Shown: piece after piece, positions 22,263 to 34,927 of the stretch | Layout: each line of letters starts with the position of its first letter | How positions within the stretch are numbered: the first letter of the stretch is position 1 | From: Suillus spraguei | Lineage: Eukaryota > Basidiomycota > Agaricomycetes > Boletales > Suillaceae | Length of the DNA: 55,519 nucleotides | Direction of reading: 5' to 3' | Assembly: GCA_016800925.1 (NCBI GenBank) | Contig: JABCPU010000426.1 | Span: 1 to 55,519, forward strand | Notes under the pieces: model-generated | What the model was told of the DNA's origin: nothing | The model's input: only the letters and a program-made list of their open reading frames with translations | The model's database searches: none | Translations under genes and position numbers: made by a program

Positions 22263-23988
22263 ATCGGTTATTAGTAGGAAGGCAGAACAAGGGAGCTCGA
22301 CTGTTTCGAGTCATGTACTACTAAGTTTTTTTGTTATCATGAGATTTCGGGAAACCATCGGAAGAATCCGCTAGTAGTAATGATGCTTATCAATGTGACT
22401 CAAACTTGTTGATAGTTATTGATTTTGGGCTCTGGCACTGACTACCAACAGCAACAGTGCTTTATTATCATGGAGCACTCAGCCTTTTGCACAAGATCGC
22501 AGACCGGGGACGTCTCTGGTGAAGGGGTGTGTTGTTCAAGTTATTTTCCAATTCAAACAGTCTTATTGTGGTCATCTGACAGATTGATAAGAGTTGAACT
22601 TGAACACATCCTTTAGGTCAAAGAAACATCAAACTTGGAAACCTCTTGCCATCAGTCAGAGTCCTTCAACACCCAGTACTCTTTGTGAGCACTTGTTATT
22701 TTATTTTCTATTGTTAATCACCACTTATGTTTCACTAGCCATTCACCATCTCAAGTGGCTGGAGGCAACTCTGGGTATATGCAGACAACGATCTGGGTAT
22801 CAGTGTTTGGGATTAGATTCCATATGTCTGCTACAGCAAGTCATGTACTCTAGTATAGTGCTAACATTGCACCGAGTCATCATCTGAAAGATTATCATTG
22901 GCCTTCCTCCATAATGTCCTTGCAGTTCAGAGTGGGTCATATCTACAGTCCTCTCACAGCTGGGAAGGATGCAACTATCTTTGACTGGTTTAGTCGCTCG
23001 GTATATATTTTGATGTGTTCAAGGCTGACTCAGACGTATGACTATTCTAGCAACACATAGCTGAAACCCTTGAGGGGACTTTCCTCAGGTGCTACCTTTG
23101 GAAGCAAATGGATTACCCCAAAGGGACAAAATCTCATTAAGTGAAAGTTGACCGTGATTTTCACTGTGAACGGGCAGGTGCGTTGCTGCTACTGTTGCGG
23201 ATGCTCCTATGGAGTTAATATCCTCCACTGCAACCCATATCGCTGCGCTCACGCCCGGATGAACGCACAGGCATCGTGGTCCCCAGTATTGATGAGACCT
23301 TCAATGTGCTGATGGCTCAGAAGGAACCCTCATGCTCTCTATCATCGTTAACTGGCTGGGATCCAAATAAAGGTAAAATTTTCATGGAAATCTTATGGTT
23401 GGCTAACATACCAATTCCAGACATCCAATGTTTCTTTGGTCTCACCTGATTTGAGCACTGTTGCTGGCTCGGGCTGCAAACTTTGTTCGCTGACACTTAT
23501 CAAAGTCTGTCAGTTGCAATGTTGGCCCAGGTCTGTATGCAATCAGCAGCCAATATGCCAGCAGATTTGCCTTGTACAACTGGACATACCATCCTGGCCT
23601 TTTATACCATTTTTATGTGAATACTACCAGCCTGTTACATCTGGTGTGTACCAGTGGTAGAATGCTCTAGGTTCATAGTTGTTTATGTCTCTTTTGTTTA
23701 GTCTTGCCTTTACAGGTGATATCATCAATGGCTTGCTTATGTTTTGCAACTGACAAGCAGCAGACGCACAATACTATGTGACCAATCAATCACGAGGTCG
23801 ATAAACTACTCAGCAAGGTTAGCATTTCAGCCTGCATTAATATGTCGCATCTAATCCAGGCTATAGGAACATCTATCTGAATGTGAAGCTCTTCGACCCT
23901 CAAGCTAGAAACTCCAATATCGTCTGCATGAGCGTTTGAAATTCATAGACAGATGGATGAGGGCACCAATGTCCCCACATTGCCTCAT
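22263..23988 (+). pseudogene. Decayed ORF region downstream of the transposase
   Basis: No intact gene is seen. From about 22925 a piece reads FRVGHIYSPLTAGKDATIFDW and ends near a GTATAT donor. Further pieces follow at 23050-23160 (QHIAETLEGTFLRCYLWKQ) and 23272-23640, the latter forming the right copy of the direct repeat shared with 13083-13480. Stops and shifts occur throughout. The order and strand suggest one multi-exon gene, possibly a companion of the transposase, but I do not recognise the product. Confidence 0.4.
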
Positions 23989-24757
23989 TGTTAAGACTGT
24001 ACTCAAGGGTAGAGAGATCCGAAGGGCTTTGGCCTCAGTTCGTGCACTGTGCCCCTTTCTCAAGTAATGCCCCTTATTTCAGGGAGGAGTTATTCGTCCG
24101 AAGACCCGGAAGGAGTTGCATGACGGATCCGGGTGTCCGAAGGTATCGGATATGATATGTCCAAAGGTTATTCGGAACGTAAGGAGAGGTCAGAGATTAA
24201 GGCTAGTTTTGGAACGAGTTCCTAACTAGAAACTAACGGAGATAGACTATCCGAGGATAGAGTCGGAGATACAGACTATAGGAATCAATCCTAAGTCTCG
24301 GAAGGTGACTTAAAGCGGAAAGTGGCTTAAGTCCGGAGGAGGCAGAATGAGTAAAATCTAAGATGATATTCGAACTAAGGTTCTACGGAGATCTACAAGT
24401 GGTTTATATACTGTAAGTATCTAAGACGGATAATCAGCAAGTCCAGGACCGAGGGCTATGTACGAAGTGTAACGGAAGTCTATTAGTTAATGCACAGCGG
24501 ATCAGTAAGCATGAATCAGAAATGAACACAGGAAACAGATCAGTAACACAGGACGGAAATATAAACAGCCGGAATACCGGAAACAGGAGGAATGACGAAA
24601 GGAGATAGATGCAGATATACACAAGGGAGTCAAGGTGCGAGAAGTGAGCACATTCGGATGGGTGGTCCGGGCAGGATCTGTGGGCCAGACGGGTATGGAA
24701 TTGATCGGATCTGATCGGATATGGTCGGATCTGAGATTAGAAGTATGGTATATGACA
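23989..24757 (-). repeat. Family A solo LTR, copy A4
   Basis: It is 769 bp, TGTTAAGACT...TATATGACA on the plus strand, with exact CTCAT duplications at 23984-23988 and 24758-24762. Its length equals that of A3. The DNA on both sides appears to be the same decayed region. Confidence 0.95.
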
Positions 24758-25767
24758 CTCATCCCAAATGTCTATGCCGCCTCAGTAAGCGACACACCAC
24801 TCCAGGCGCCTGATACTGGAATAAACTTATTCCAGTGATCCGCGTATCCCACAGCATGCGGAAGCTAATTTTATACAGTCTAGATGCAAGCACCAGTCAT
24901 CCGGGGTCGAAACAGCTTCAATTGATCTTGCGCAAACCTCGAAGCGCAATTACTCGACTGGTATCAATCAGCCCAGTCATTCTCTCATAGTGACGAACCT
25001 GACCATATCTCCAGACACTACTGTTGATTTGCGTCCTATACTGGCTACATTGCAGCCCAATTTGTGACAGCCGACATCCATCAGCATCTTGTGACGAAAA
25101 TGATGTTCGAGATGCCAGTCAAAGTCTTAATGATCCTAGGAGATGTCGCGTTCATATCTTCCCTGCAGCTTGGTAGCTTTGTTGGGCTCATGGTCGCCCT
25201 CCTCATGTTCCTCTTACTAGTACTGTTTCATGTGGTTTGCGTTTACCCAAGTCATCATATCCCAGACCACATCAAAATCGCTGCCACTCATCACCACAAT
25301 AGAGGTCCATATGGCGGGACTCCAAGGTATGCTTGAACACAATATTGTTGTTGGTACATGTTCAATTAATGTCATGTCTTCTTCCAATAGTTCAGTTGCA
25401 GTCAGCACTAGCACATCACTAGTATCTCCTACACTGGCTGTTAGCCCTGTCACTATGCAAGACATCAACAGCATTCATCAATGCAGGCTAGTAACAATCA
25501 CACAGGAAAATGAGAATGACGTTGTGCTAAAGGCAGGCATCCCAGGTAAGTATGTTGTTACCGGCATCAGAGGCAAGGTAGGTGATGCACAGCTCCTTTT
25601 CATGACTATTTTAACCATGTAATACTAGTATTTCGATGATGATGTACTTGCTCCTGAAACCGAGGGAATACAACAGACCCTAAATACATCACATCCTGGT
25701 TAGTCATTGATTTTTATGCAACACCCGACTACAATCACACTACAGGATCGCAGGCCTGGGAGCCAAT
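24758..25767. other. No recognisable gene
   Basis: This kilobase has only short frames. One plus-strand frame (25064-25336) includes a hydrophobic run (FISSLQLGSFVGLMVALLMF) but has no family match I can name and no clear start. It may be the tail of the decayed region to the left or plain host DNA. Confidence 0.4.
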
Positions 25768-26200
25768 TGTCATATACCATACTTCTGATCTCAGATCTGA
25801 TCTGATCTGATCGATCCTATTTCCGTCCGGTCCACAGATCCTGTCCGGATCACCCATCTGAAAGTTCCTACCTCTTGCACTCTAACTCCCTTGTGGACAT
25901 CTGCGTCTACCTCCTTTTGGCAGTCCTCCTGTCTCTGGTATTCCAGCTGTGTATATTTCCTTCTGCTTATTGATCCGTTACCTGTGTCTCATTTCTGACT
26001 CACACTTACTGATCCGCTGTGCATTAACTAATAGACTTCCGTTATACATCATACATAGCCCTCGGTCCCGAACTCGCTGATTATCCGTACTAGTTACTTC
26101 CAGTATATAAACCACTTGTAAATCTCCGTAGAACCTTAGTTCAAATATTATCTTAGATTCTACTCATTCTGCTCCTCTGGACTTGAGTTACTTCCAACTC
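25768..26200 (+). repeat. Family A LTR, copy A5, 3'-truncated
   Basis: It begins TGTCATATACC and follows the other A copies through the TATATAAACCACTTGTA box (about 26103) to ACTTCCAACTCT near 26199. There the match ends abruptly and different DNA begins. No right end or target duplication is present. Confidence 0.85.
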
Positions 26201-26284
26201 TTGTTACGGCTTTGGGGAAAATACTGTCCAGAGTTCTGGCTAGATACCCTTGACTGGTGTAACTAGCTAGAACTAAAGAGTAAA

Positions 26285-26725
26285 GGATTGGTTGCTAACT
26301 CAGGAGGGATGGACTGGCTGTTGACTGATGGGGGGGAAAGAGTGGTTGCAGACTAGGGGGTGAGAGATTGGTGGAGACAAAGACTGGGCGGAATTGGCTA
26401 GAGAAAGAGACCAGGCTGCAGACAGAGGTTGGACAAGACTGGCTGCTGACTGACAAGGGAAAGAGTGGTTGCAGAGCTAGAAGGTGCACTATTGGCTGCA
26501 GACAGACGCCAGACAAAACTGGCTGCAGATAGAGGCTGGCTAAAATTGGCTGCAAACAAATACTGCACCATGGATAGATGCTGGATGAGACTTACTGCAC
26601 GGACTGCAGACAAAGGCCGGGCAGGATTGGCTGCAGACAGATGCTGGACGAGACTAGCTGCCGACCGACAGGGGGAAAGACTGGCTACAGACAGGGGACA
26701 GGAAAAACTGGCTGCAGACAAAGGT
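26285..26725 (+). repeat. Minisatellite, about 28-35 bp units
   Basis: A tandem array of imperfect units built on ACTGGCTGCAGACAGA followed by a variable GGCTGGACAAA-like part; about a dozen units are visible. Spacing varies and units are diverged, so it is old. It ends right at the hAT insertion site. Open frames crossing it on either strand are repeat effects. Confidence 0.75.
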
Positions 26726-26733
26726 CACCTTTA

Positions 26734-26900
26734 TAGTGCTGCCGCAGTCCGGTCCTGAACCATGGTTCGAACCTGAACCCATCCAGACTGGACCAGTGGT
26801 TCGGTCACAGGTTTGGTCTCTCTCCTGGACCGAACCCCCTAACAGGTTCGGGGTTCGATGTCGTCACTGAAAAATGCGGACCGGTTTGGACGCGTCCGAA
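26734..26900 (+). repeat. hAT left end: TIR and GAACC-rich subterminal repeats
   Basis: Within 170 bp of the left end the motif GAACC or its complement GGTTC occurs many times. A similar cluster lies at about 30370-30520. Such clusters bind the BED finger of hAT transposases in other systems; binding here is inferred. Confidence 0.7.
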
Positions 26901-27304
26901 CCAGTCCGAACCTGCACCATGTGCACAATTCCAGCTGCGTGTTTTTCGTGAGGCTTCCTGTCAGTTTAAGTAGTGCGCTCACCAACTTCTGTTCCTTCTC
27001 TTCTTTTGACAGTAGCATTCCCCACATTGCACAAGCAACAAGGGTACTTTTTTCAGCTATGCAACGACTCGAAGCACCGGTACTATGTTCACCGTCTCTC
27101 ATGTTTGATAAGTTGCTAACTTCTAATGTTTTTTCATTCAGAATATACCTACTACTGTGGTGATTCCTGGGTTTTCCACCAAGTTTGCGCAATGGATTGT
27201 CATTTTGGAACTTGAAGGTGCGCAACATTTTTTTATTTAGTTTGAGATATATATATTCACTTGTGGTATAGGTTCAACATTTGCACTCCCTGCTGTAACT
27301 ACAT

Positions 27305-30300
27305 ATGTTCGAGTCGTCTGCACCAGCCCGTCGTCCTGACGGTTCGTTGAAAAGCGCTGAAGAGATGGAGTGGATACACGACCCAGATGATGACACTACC
27401 ATCCTCCCTCCCCCTCCTCCATCCAAAGGCACTCTCAATTCATTCATTCATCGTTCAGGCCGCGCTGTCAAGCCTACAGAGAAGATCCGGGAGACTGCCA
27501 GCAGTATCCCAGCCAAACGGTCAGCTGTAGGACCTCCTGCCCCCGCACCCAAGAAAGCACTCATGCGCACCAGGAATGAAGAGCGTGACGACAACGACAG
27601 TGATGAATACAATGCCGAAGAAGAAGCCCCTCCACTTGAGGATTTTACAGATGATGAGGAAGACGATGAGAACGAGAACGAGGAAGCTTACCAAAAGACG
27701 AAGAAGCTTGGTGACCAGGATCGTGAAGACCGTAAATCCCTCAAGAAGGTCAAACGCAGTGCCGATTTGACCATGATCTTTACTTTCGAGAAAGATCGTG
27801 TTAACCCCCACACCCAGGAGTGTGAAAATGGGTGGTGGTGTGAGGTATGCAAGGCTAACAATGTTCCGCTTCACCAGTGCTTTTTTAAGGGGGGTATTTC
27901 GACTCGATGCACGCACATTGCACGGAATCCCAAGTGCCATTACCCTATCTACAAGGACCGCTGTGAACAACGGGGTCTCACGATGCACGATCATGCAATC
28001 CCTCGTAACTGCAAAGCAGACGTGCCGCAGGCTACCTTGGACACCTCACTTACTCCCAAGATTCCTGCATTCACAAAGGCTGGACTCATGGATTATATTG
28101 TCGAACTCATTGTTGCCGAAGATGAGGTGAGCGACTCTCATTTTTGATATATTTTAAGACACTCATACGACATTATAGGCCTTTCAACTTGTAGATAAAG
28201 GACCCTTCCGCCGCCTACTTCAATATCTCCGGCCATCACTTTCAGACCGAGACATTCCCCACCGTACCAAAACTCGGGATGAAATACTCAAACGTGCAAA
28301 GCTGGCAGTCGAGCGCGTGAAAGAGAAGCTCAGCCGTGTCGATAGCAAAATTTCCATGACATTCGACTCTTGGACGTCTTTTCCTGGTCACCCTTTTCTG
28401 TCAATTACAGCGCATTACATAGATTCTCCAGCCGAAAACCCTCATGAGTGGGAACTCAAGGTGGAGCAGCTCGCGTTCGCACCCATTCACGGCAATCACA
28501 GCGGCGCGAACATCGGGAAGATTTTGATCGAGAACATCAACAAATACGACATCCGCACGAAGCTCGGGTGGTTCACGGCTGATAACGCATCAAATAACGA
28601 TACTGCCATTGAGATGGTCGCGACCTCTATTGACCCTTTCGGAGTGGAGTGGAAACCAATTGAGCATCGAGTACGGTAAGTTCGTTCATTAAGTACTGAA
28701 GTTGAGATTACTGATGAATATTCAGTTGTATGGAGCACACACTCCACTTAGTTGCAAAACACTTCGTTGAAGAAGTGGCTCCTACACCGGCAAGCATCTT
28801 GCACAAGAAGGCAGCTCAAGCTGAAGACGAGGATGAGGATGGCAAGGAAAGTGTTGAATTTGACGTTGGTGACACTATTGGCAAGGCGCTTGCATTTGTA
28901 GCGCAGGTAAGCTCTTTAATGATCTATCTGCTATTGTATAGTACTGACACGAGACCTTTGTTTAGGTCCGGAAGTCTCCTCAAGCTTGTGTCTTCCTTCA
29001 AAAGTGCTGCAAGGAGGTGAACGAGCCCCCATTGGAGCTTTTGAAATGGGTCCGCACATGTTGGGCATCTCTTTTTAATATGTTGGAGCGTTTTTTTAAA
29101 TTGCGCAAAGTAAGTTGTCTACTACCGACTACATGAACACATTACTGACTTGATTATTAGGGAGTAAACAGATTCATCCAGCTTGCTGATGACAGCGACG
29201 AGGTCCCAAATCTGAAGGGAAAATCATACGCGGATTTCAGGCTTTCAGCACACGAGTGGGCAGAGTTGGAGTTGATCCGTGAAGTCCTCCAGGTAAGTCA
29301 TTTCTCTCTACCTTCTGCAATTATGCTTATGTGCTGCACACCGCACACCAAGGAGCTGGCAGATGCTCAACAGAGCTTCTCTGCCACACGTGAACCAACC
29401 GTATGGAGAACCATTCCAGTGCTCGAATGTCTTCAAGACACTTTGCAAAACATGGCGAACGCGTCAAAATTTGCCCGTTTCTCAACGGCCATTGAAGCTG
29501 GTGTCACTAATCTCCGCAAGTGGTATAGTAAGACTGACGACACAGATGTATATTTCATTTGTCTCAGTATGTATCTCGTATCTATTCTAATGCCTTTGAA
29601 CATCATTGACCTTGTTGGTGTAGCGCTGGACCCCAACTACAAGGTCGTGTACGCAAAAGACAAATGGACCGCTCATTTTTTCAAACAAGGCATGCAATGC
29701 CTCGAGAGCACGGTACGTCGCTCATCACTCATTTCTGTCAATTGTATACTAATCTTACATAGTTTGATATGTATCATCGCAGTAGTACTCCCTCGCAGGC
29801 TCCTGCAGAGCCGTCTGTTACTGCACCTCCCTCGCTTGCTCGCCAAGGCTCGTATGGCCATAATTGGATGCGAAGCTCTGTCAAATCGCGTGTCGTGAAT
29901 GACGCAACCACACGAAGGCCTCGTCAAGAACTCGAGGACTATCTAGATGCACCGCTCGAGGACGTCAACAATGTGGTGGCTTGGTGGGGTGTACGTCTCG
30001 TTATTTTATTTGTATTGCTTTCGTACTGACATGATTCAAAAAACTTTAAAGCACCATTCTATACAATACCCAACTATTTCCCGCATTGCAAAGGACTACC
30101 TCGCCATTCAGGGATCAGCTGTTGCGTCTGAGAGAGCATTTTCGAGCGGCGGTGTTACTGGGACCGTGCGTCGCAGCTGTTTGAAGCCAACAACATTCGA
30201 GGCTCTTCAATTGCTCAAGAGCGCATACCGCCAAGGTCACATCTCCGCAACAGCCCAGGCTGAATTCGCCGCTCCTTATGATAACCGCGTCGATGTCAAT

Positions 30301-30312
30301 GAAGAGTTCTAG
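27305..30312 (+). CDS. hAT transposase, nine exons, 855 aa
   Basis: It cuts and pastes the element. My exons are 27305-28126, 28179-28675, 28726-28906, 28966-29109, 29161-29292, 29353-29566, 29624-29712, 29763-29990 and 30052-30312. All introns are GT-AG and the phases fit, giving 855 residues to TAG. Residues 1-175 are a proline-rich then strongly acidic leader. A BED-type zinc finger follows (CEVC about residue 178, with later His/Cys pairs). The RNase-H-like core has FDSWTS (Asp near 335) and WFTADNASNND (Asp near 407). A second acidic insertion lies near 465. The C-terminal dimerisation region has YPTISRIAKDYLAIQGSAV, then ASERAFSSGG, whose Glu is the expected third catalytic residue. No stop or shift is found, so it may be active. 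Confidence 0.93.
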
Positions 30313-30547
30313 TAGCTATTCGTATTGTACATGTCATTTTCGTTTTGATTTTTTTTGCTAATTAAATCAACGGTTCGAGGGTTCGAACGCGTTCTGAACC
30401 TGAACTGAACCCTTGCGAACGCGTTCGAAGGCGTCCAGTCCAGGGTTCGCCCATCTTGCTTGAACCTGACCACTGGTCGAGTTCGGGGTTCGCAGATATA
30501 GGGTGATGAACCTAACCGAACCGGACTTCGGCAGCACTACACCTTTA

Positions 30548-32289
30548 ATGCACCCCGGCTATCCTTGGTTTCACCTCCCCAGCAATACTCATCCTCACCC
30601 TCCTAACAATATCTCCGGTATATACGAATAGTAAAGACCGTTCCCGATATCTTTGATCAAGACATCGGATTAGTAATGACTAATGTGTGACTATGTGCGC
30701 AAGAGAGAGAACAACAGGGGAACTCACCCGGCCATAATAAACAGATTCTACATGACAGAAATGAATGATTTCAAGTTGCCAGCTTTCTGAATCCAATTCA
30801 TTCGTAAGTATTTCTTGAAGCGTCGACGTCTTATCACTCTAGAATGATATTCTGCGAAGTGGTAAAGCTCAGGTTTGGAGCAGGGCACAAATATGCCCTC
30901 GAAACACTATCTCGTGGTGGCAATACCCCATGACATGAATTGAAAGCCATCGAAAGAAACTCAGGCCCGTTAGCCTCGTCCCAAGGCCTGAACGAGAAAA
31001 AAAACACGCTTCCCAGTTCCCACACTAAGAAAGGTATGAAATAGAAACATCGAAAAGCCAAACGACACTGTAATCACGACGTCTCTCATAATAGACCAGT
31101 ATTAAGATCTGCGAGCGCTGAAGAACCAGAAGCGAAATTTCCGGAGGCGACAACAGTCCTCAACGTTGGGGTGTGGACATCGTATTGTTTTGGACATCAA
31201 CATGGAAAGTGGGGGGGTGTAAGCATGTCCGGTGATGCGATCCATGCTCAAGTGCCCTGCCGAATCTGCAGGTTCGTTGTCAGGATAATTCGTATCAGCG
31301 TCTGTAAATGTGGCGCTGTCTCTCACTTCCATTCCACAGAAGAAACCTACATAGCCCGGTTGCGGAAGGCAGAAGCTTCTGATAGGACCTTCATATTTCT
31401 TGATTATTTGTGTGGTTAGGAAATGATCAGAAGTGGTCGGCGATATGAAAGTTTGTAAATCAGAAGATAGAGGCAAGGGCCCATCAGTAAAATTCTTCTC
31501 CAAAATTTTCTTGTGCGACGCGCGGAACGTTGAAATAGACCTATAGAAGATGTTCGATTCGAAAAGAAATAGTACTCAAAGGCAACGGCAGGATACATGA
31601 TTCGAGGATGTGTGATTTCCAGGCCCCCGGGCCTGAGTCATCATCGATGCATCTCCCACTTCATTCCATAGAAAAAATTGCAGACACTAGTACTGGAGAC
31701 TCGTGCATCTAAAAGTCCATCTGTATAGAAAGACCGCATCAGATTCCTTGACTGCTCACGTTCAGGGGGACTGCTTACAACTTCAAGCGACTTGTCCTCC
31801 AAGAGTGTAAAATTTTTCAATACAAAAGGAGGTAAAGCCGTAAAGGCCACTGTGAAACTGTGAGCTACTGGCGGCTTATTGTTCACCAGCGCTGCGCCCA
31901 CACCGAGTCACTCCTTTGCTGGGCCGCCATACGGAGCACAAAAAGATGCGAAGTCCTTGAGATCATCGTAACCATACCAAATAAAACAGCAGAGATGCAT
32001 AATTTTAGTCTTCTGTTGACAAAAGCGAGAAGATGGAATTCACTCATACGATTTGTCGTGTTGATGAATTGATGAATGAATGCTTGTTTACATAACTTCG
32101 GTTGTCACCTGCGCCACAAACTGTACCGTGAATTTGGCTCTGCCATCAACTTCGCTGAATTCAACTACTTATCGATTGTGGACCTTGACTTGAAATATAC
32201 AAACAATGGTGTCGTGCTAGTTTAAAAGCTAGCTCAGGTTTGCGCATTCTTATTCTCCAAGTTCAAACGTTCACTTAGTCCCCATCATC
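30548..32289 (-). other. Region without a clear gene; weak minus-strand frames
   Basis: The stretch holds only short frames. Two minus-strand frames, 31102-31503 and 31641-31901, contain similar short pieces (FFCGMEVRD and FFYGMKWEM, with nearby FTDGPL and FYTDGLL), suggesting a duplicated segment of an unrecognised gene. Splice sites joining them could not be settled. A promoter for the next gene should lie near 32150-32289. Confidence 0.3.
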
Positions 32290-34821
32290 ATGACCGACAA
32301 TGCTGGCGCCACCGTACTCAAGACACCTCCCCGTAACTCTGTCTTGTCTGGCGAGGTCAAGTCCACCCCACTCGCAACTGGTTCCGCTGTTGTCAGCGAA
32401 CATATCAGTACCGTAGGCGTCCAGTGCGTCAACTCTTCCTTTTGTTCTCGCCAACATCACCCATATTAAACTTCGCCATTTATGCAGAGTCAATAATGTC
32501 CGTCCATGGATCGCAAGAGATGTCGAAAAATTCGAAAAATGTGGGGCGGATACGATGCTGCAGGAGCTCCTTGCAGTTTGCACAGGTTTTTCTCAGTCTC
32601 TTTCTGCCAGTGAGAAATCAACGCTACTTGAAAATTCACTGGAGGCTGTCCTGCCTATCTGCAATGTGGGGGCTGTGGCGCAAGAAATAAAGGGACATCT
32701 GACTGACTTGTAAGTCCACGCTTTGAATGGTGCGAGAGAATACTGACGCCATTATCAAGTTGTGACATCGAGCATGAAACATCAACATATGATCCTTTCG
32801 TCAGAGCCGCTAACCTTGCACTCCGCGAACTGAGCGACGTGAAAGTACCTGGAATACCTGCGTTTAAGGTCGACGACAAAACTAACATCCTACTTCACGT
32901 CAATGATCCGATGCCTATATACCAAGACCACCAGGGCAAACAGTCCGAACGCAAGCCTGATATTGTTGTCGTCTCTCGTCAAACTGCTCTGAGTGCCACA
33001 AAAGCACACCACACTCAAGAGTCTCGAGTTCTTACCGAGACGGCGTGCAAGGCACCCAAAGATAACTTTCAATGGACCGATGTTCGATCAACGTTGGAGT
33101 TGAAACGCCCACGGAGGTCTCTGGCTCATCCGCCAGCCGCTTATAATACAAATTACATTGTTCCTGCTCCTTCTGTGCAATATATGGAGTATAGGAAGGA
33201 CACGAACGGTCCTGCTCAGCCAACAAGCTCAACATCTGCCGTCAGGTCTTCCCAGAACCCCCAAGAAGCATCGAATGAATGTAAGTTGTAGTATGTCTAT
33301 CTTCTGCTTCCTTACTGACGTGTGCGAGACAGTGAGACCCTCGTCGCAGCGACGCAGCAAAGGAATCAAGCGCAAGCGCGCCAATGACGACGAAAACCAG
33401 ACCAAAGACAAAGAGAAGGAATCGGCGAAACCTCCTCATCCTGTTGTCCAGAACGGCCTGTACGCCGCGGAAATGTTCGCGGCTCATATTGCGCGGCAAT
33501 ACGTCATCTCCTTTATAGTAAACAGTAAGCTGATGGGATACTGTCAACCTGGCATCAAACTAAAATCTCGTTGCAGACGATTACATTTACGTCTGGTTTT
33601 TTGATCGTGAGAACACGATTCAAGGTGCTGCCATCAACTTCATCCAGGACCTTCCACGGTTTTTGGTCTTGCTTCTCATCATGCAGCGGATGGGATACGA
33701 ACAATGGGGCCTTAACGCAGTATTTGAGCCTGAGCCCGGATTTTCGGGAAAGGTGATGGTCGAGGATACGGGAATCGACCTCGAATTGGATTTGAAGTCT
33801 GACGAGCGCGTGACTCATTTCGGTATACGCGGACGCGCAACTACCGTGTTTCCAGTAAAGAGCAAGGCACTATCAGAACTGCCTCGGGATTGTCATTTCC
33901 TCAACGAATCCCCCGAACTGGTCGCCAAGCTCTATTGGCCAGAAGAAACACGTCAGAGCGAGCCAGACATCCTCGACGAGGTCTATAAGATTGCGCAAAC
34001 AGATCCGGATGTGCAGGGCCACGTCCCAGAGTTGGTCTGGTTCCACAAGTTTAAAGGAACATCCACGTCCAAAATCAGAATCGCACTAGGATTGAAGGAC
34101 GCCGAACAGGCCGAACAGGGTAGCCGTGCTCTGTATATCATCGTGTTCAGAAAGCTCATCCCGATCACCACGCTTTCCGGCAAGGAATTCCTTGATGCGT
34201 GGTGGCAAATTGTAAAGTGTAAGTCTTTTTTCCCCTTCTCCTGCTCATTATCATTCATCCATTACTCCGACAGGCCATCGGGCCCTCTGGAAGGGAGGCG
34301 TGCTTCACCGGGATGTCAGCCCTAGCAATTTGATGGTATACCGCTTACGCGGTAAATTCATAGGCGTTCTCAATGATTACGACTTGTCGTCGTTTAAACG
34401 TGATGGTCCCAGTGGCCTCGAACGCACAGGAACGGTACCATTCATGGCGGTAGACCTTCTCACAACCGAAGCCATCGCAGGCGAGGTCGAGCACCTGTAC
34501 GCGCACGATGCTGAATCGTTCGTCTGGGTCCTTACCTGGGTCTGTCTTCGGTATGAAAATGGCAAACTCCTAAGGAAGAACAGACCACTAGAAGAATGGC
34601 TTAGGTTGGATGCTGATGCATGCAGGAAGGAAAAGCACGACTTTAGATCATGGAAGCTTCGTACCATGAGACCATCGGGATCGCATGAAGTGTCCTGGGA
34701 AGTCGTACTGATGTGCTTTAGAGGGATTTACACGATTTATGGCCCGCTGGAGTACTCCAACCCGAGCGATCAATCAGCGTTTGAGTTATTGCTCGAGAAG
34801 CCTATGCAGGGGCATTTGTAA
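32290..34821 (+). CDS. FunK1-type fungal protein kinase
   Basis: This belongs to the FunK1 kinases, expanded in mushrooms and linked by others to multicellularity; substrates are unknown. Exons by splice signals: 32290-32423, 32488-32709, 32760-33280, 33333-33524, 33577-34218 and 34274-34821, giving 752 residues, normal for the family. The start MTDNAGATVLKTPPRNS is the first ATG in frame. The middle contains a basic segment (RRSKGIKRKRAND) that may be a nuclear signal. The catalytic loop HRDVSPSNLM (near 34302) has the HRD Asp and the downstream Asn; the metal-binding DFG position reads DYD (LNDYDLSSF). GTVPFMAVDLL follows as the activation-segment end, and HDAESFVWVLTWV fits the later helices. 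All introns are GT-AG and no disruption is seen. Confidence 0.9.
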
Positions 34822-34927
34822 GGAGGTAGTCTATGCAGGATATCGATGTCATGTTTGTACGTGGTTGAGGCAGTGTACCTCCGAAATTAGATATTTGCAA
34901 CTACTTTGTATTAGCACCATTGTAAGA

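Larger units (their letters stand above)
26734..30539 (+). mobile_element. hAT DNA transposon, structurally complete
   Basis: This 3,806-bp element is flanked by an exact 8-bp target duplication CACCTTTA (26726-26733 and 30540-30547), the size typical of hAT. Its ends are inverted: the left end reads TAGTGCTGCCGCAGTCCGG and the right end, reversed, TAGTGCTGCCGAAGTCCGG, with one mismatch. Subterminal DNA on both sides is rich in GGTTCG/CGAACC motifs, likely transposase binding sites. It carries one transposase gene with an uninterrupted spliced frame. It shows none of the stop-codon decay of its neighbours and appears to be the youngest complete transposon here. Confidence 0.95.

Noticed and set aside
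26295..26758. Long frames on both strands over the GCTGCAGACA array, resembling a repeat protein
   Set aside because: Opposite strands are equally open, units are imperfect and no start or splice context fits; it is a minisatellite.
27521..27994. 157-codon minus-strand frame inside the hAT gene
   Set aside because: It is antisense to exon 1 of a clearly coding gene and arises from its acidic codons.
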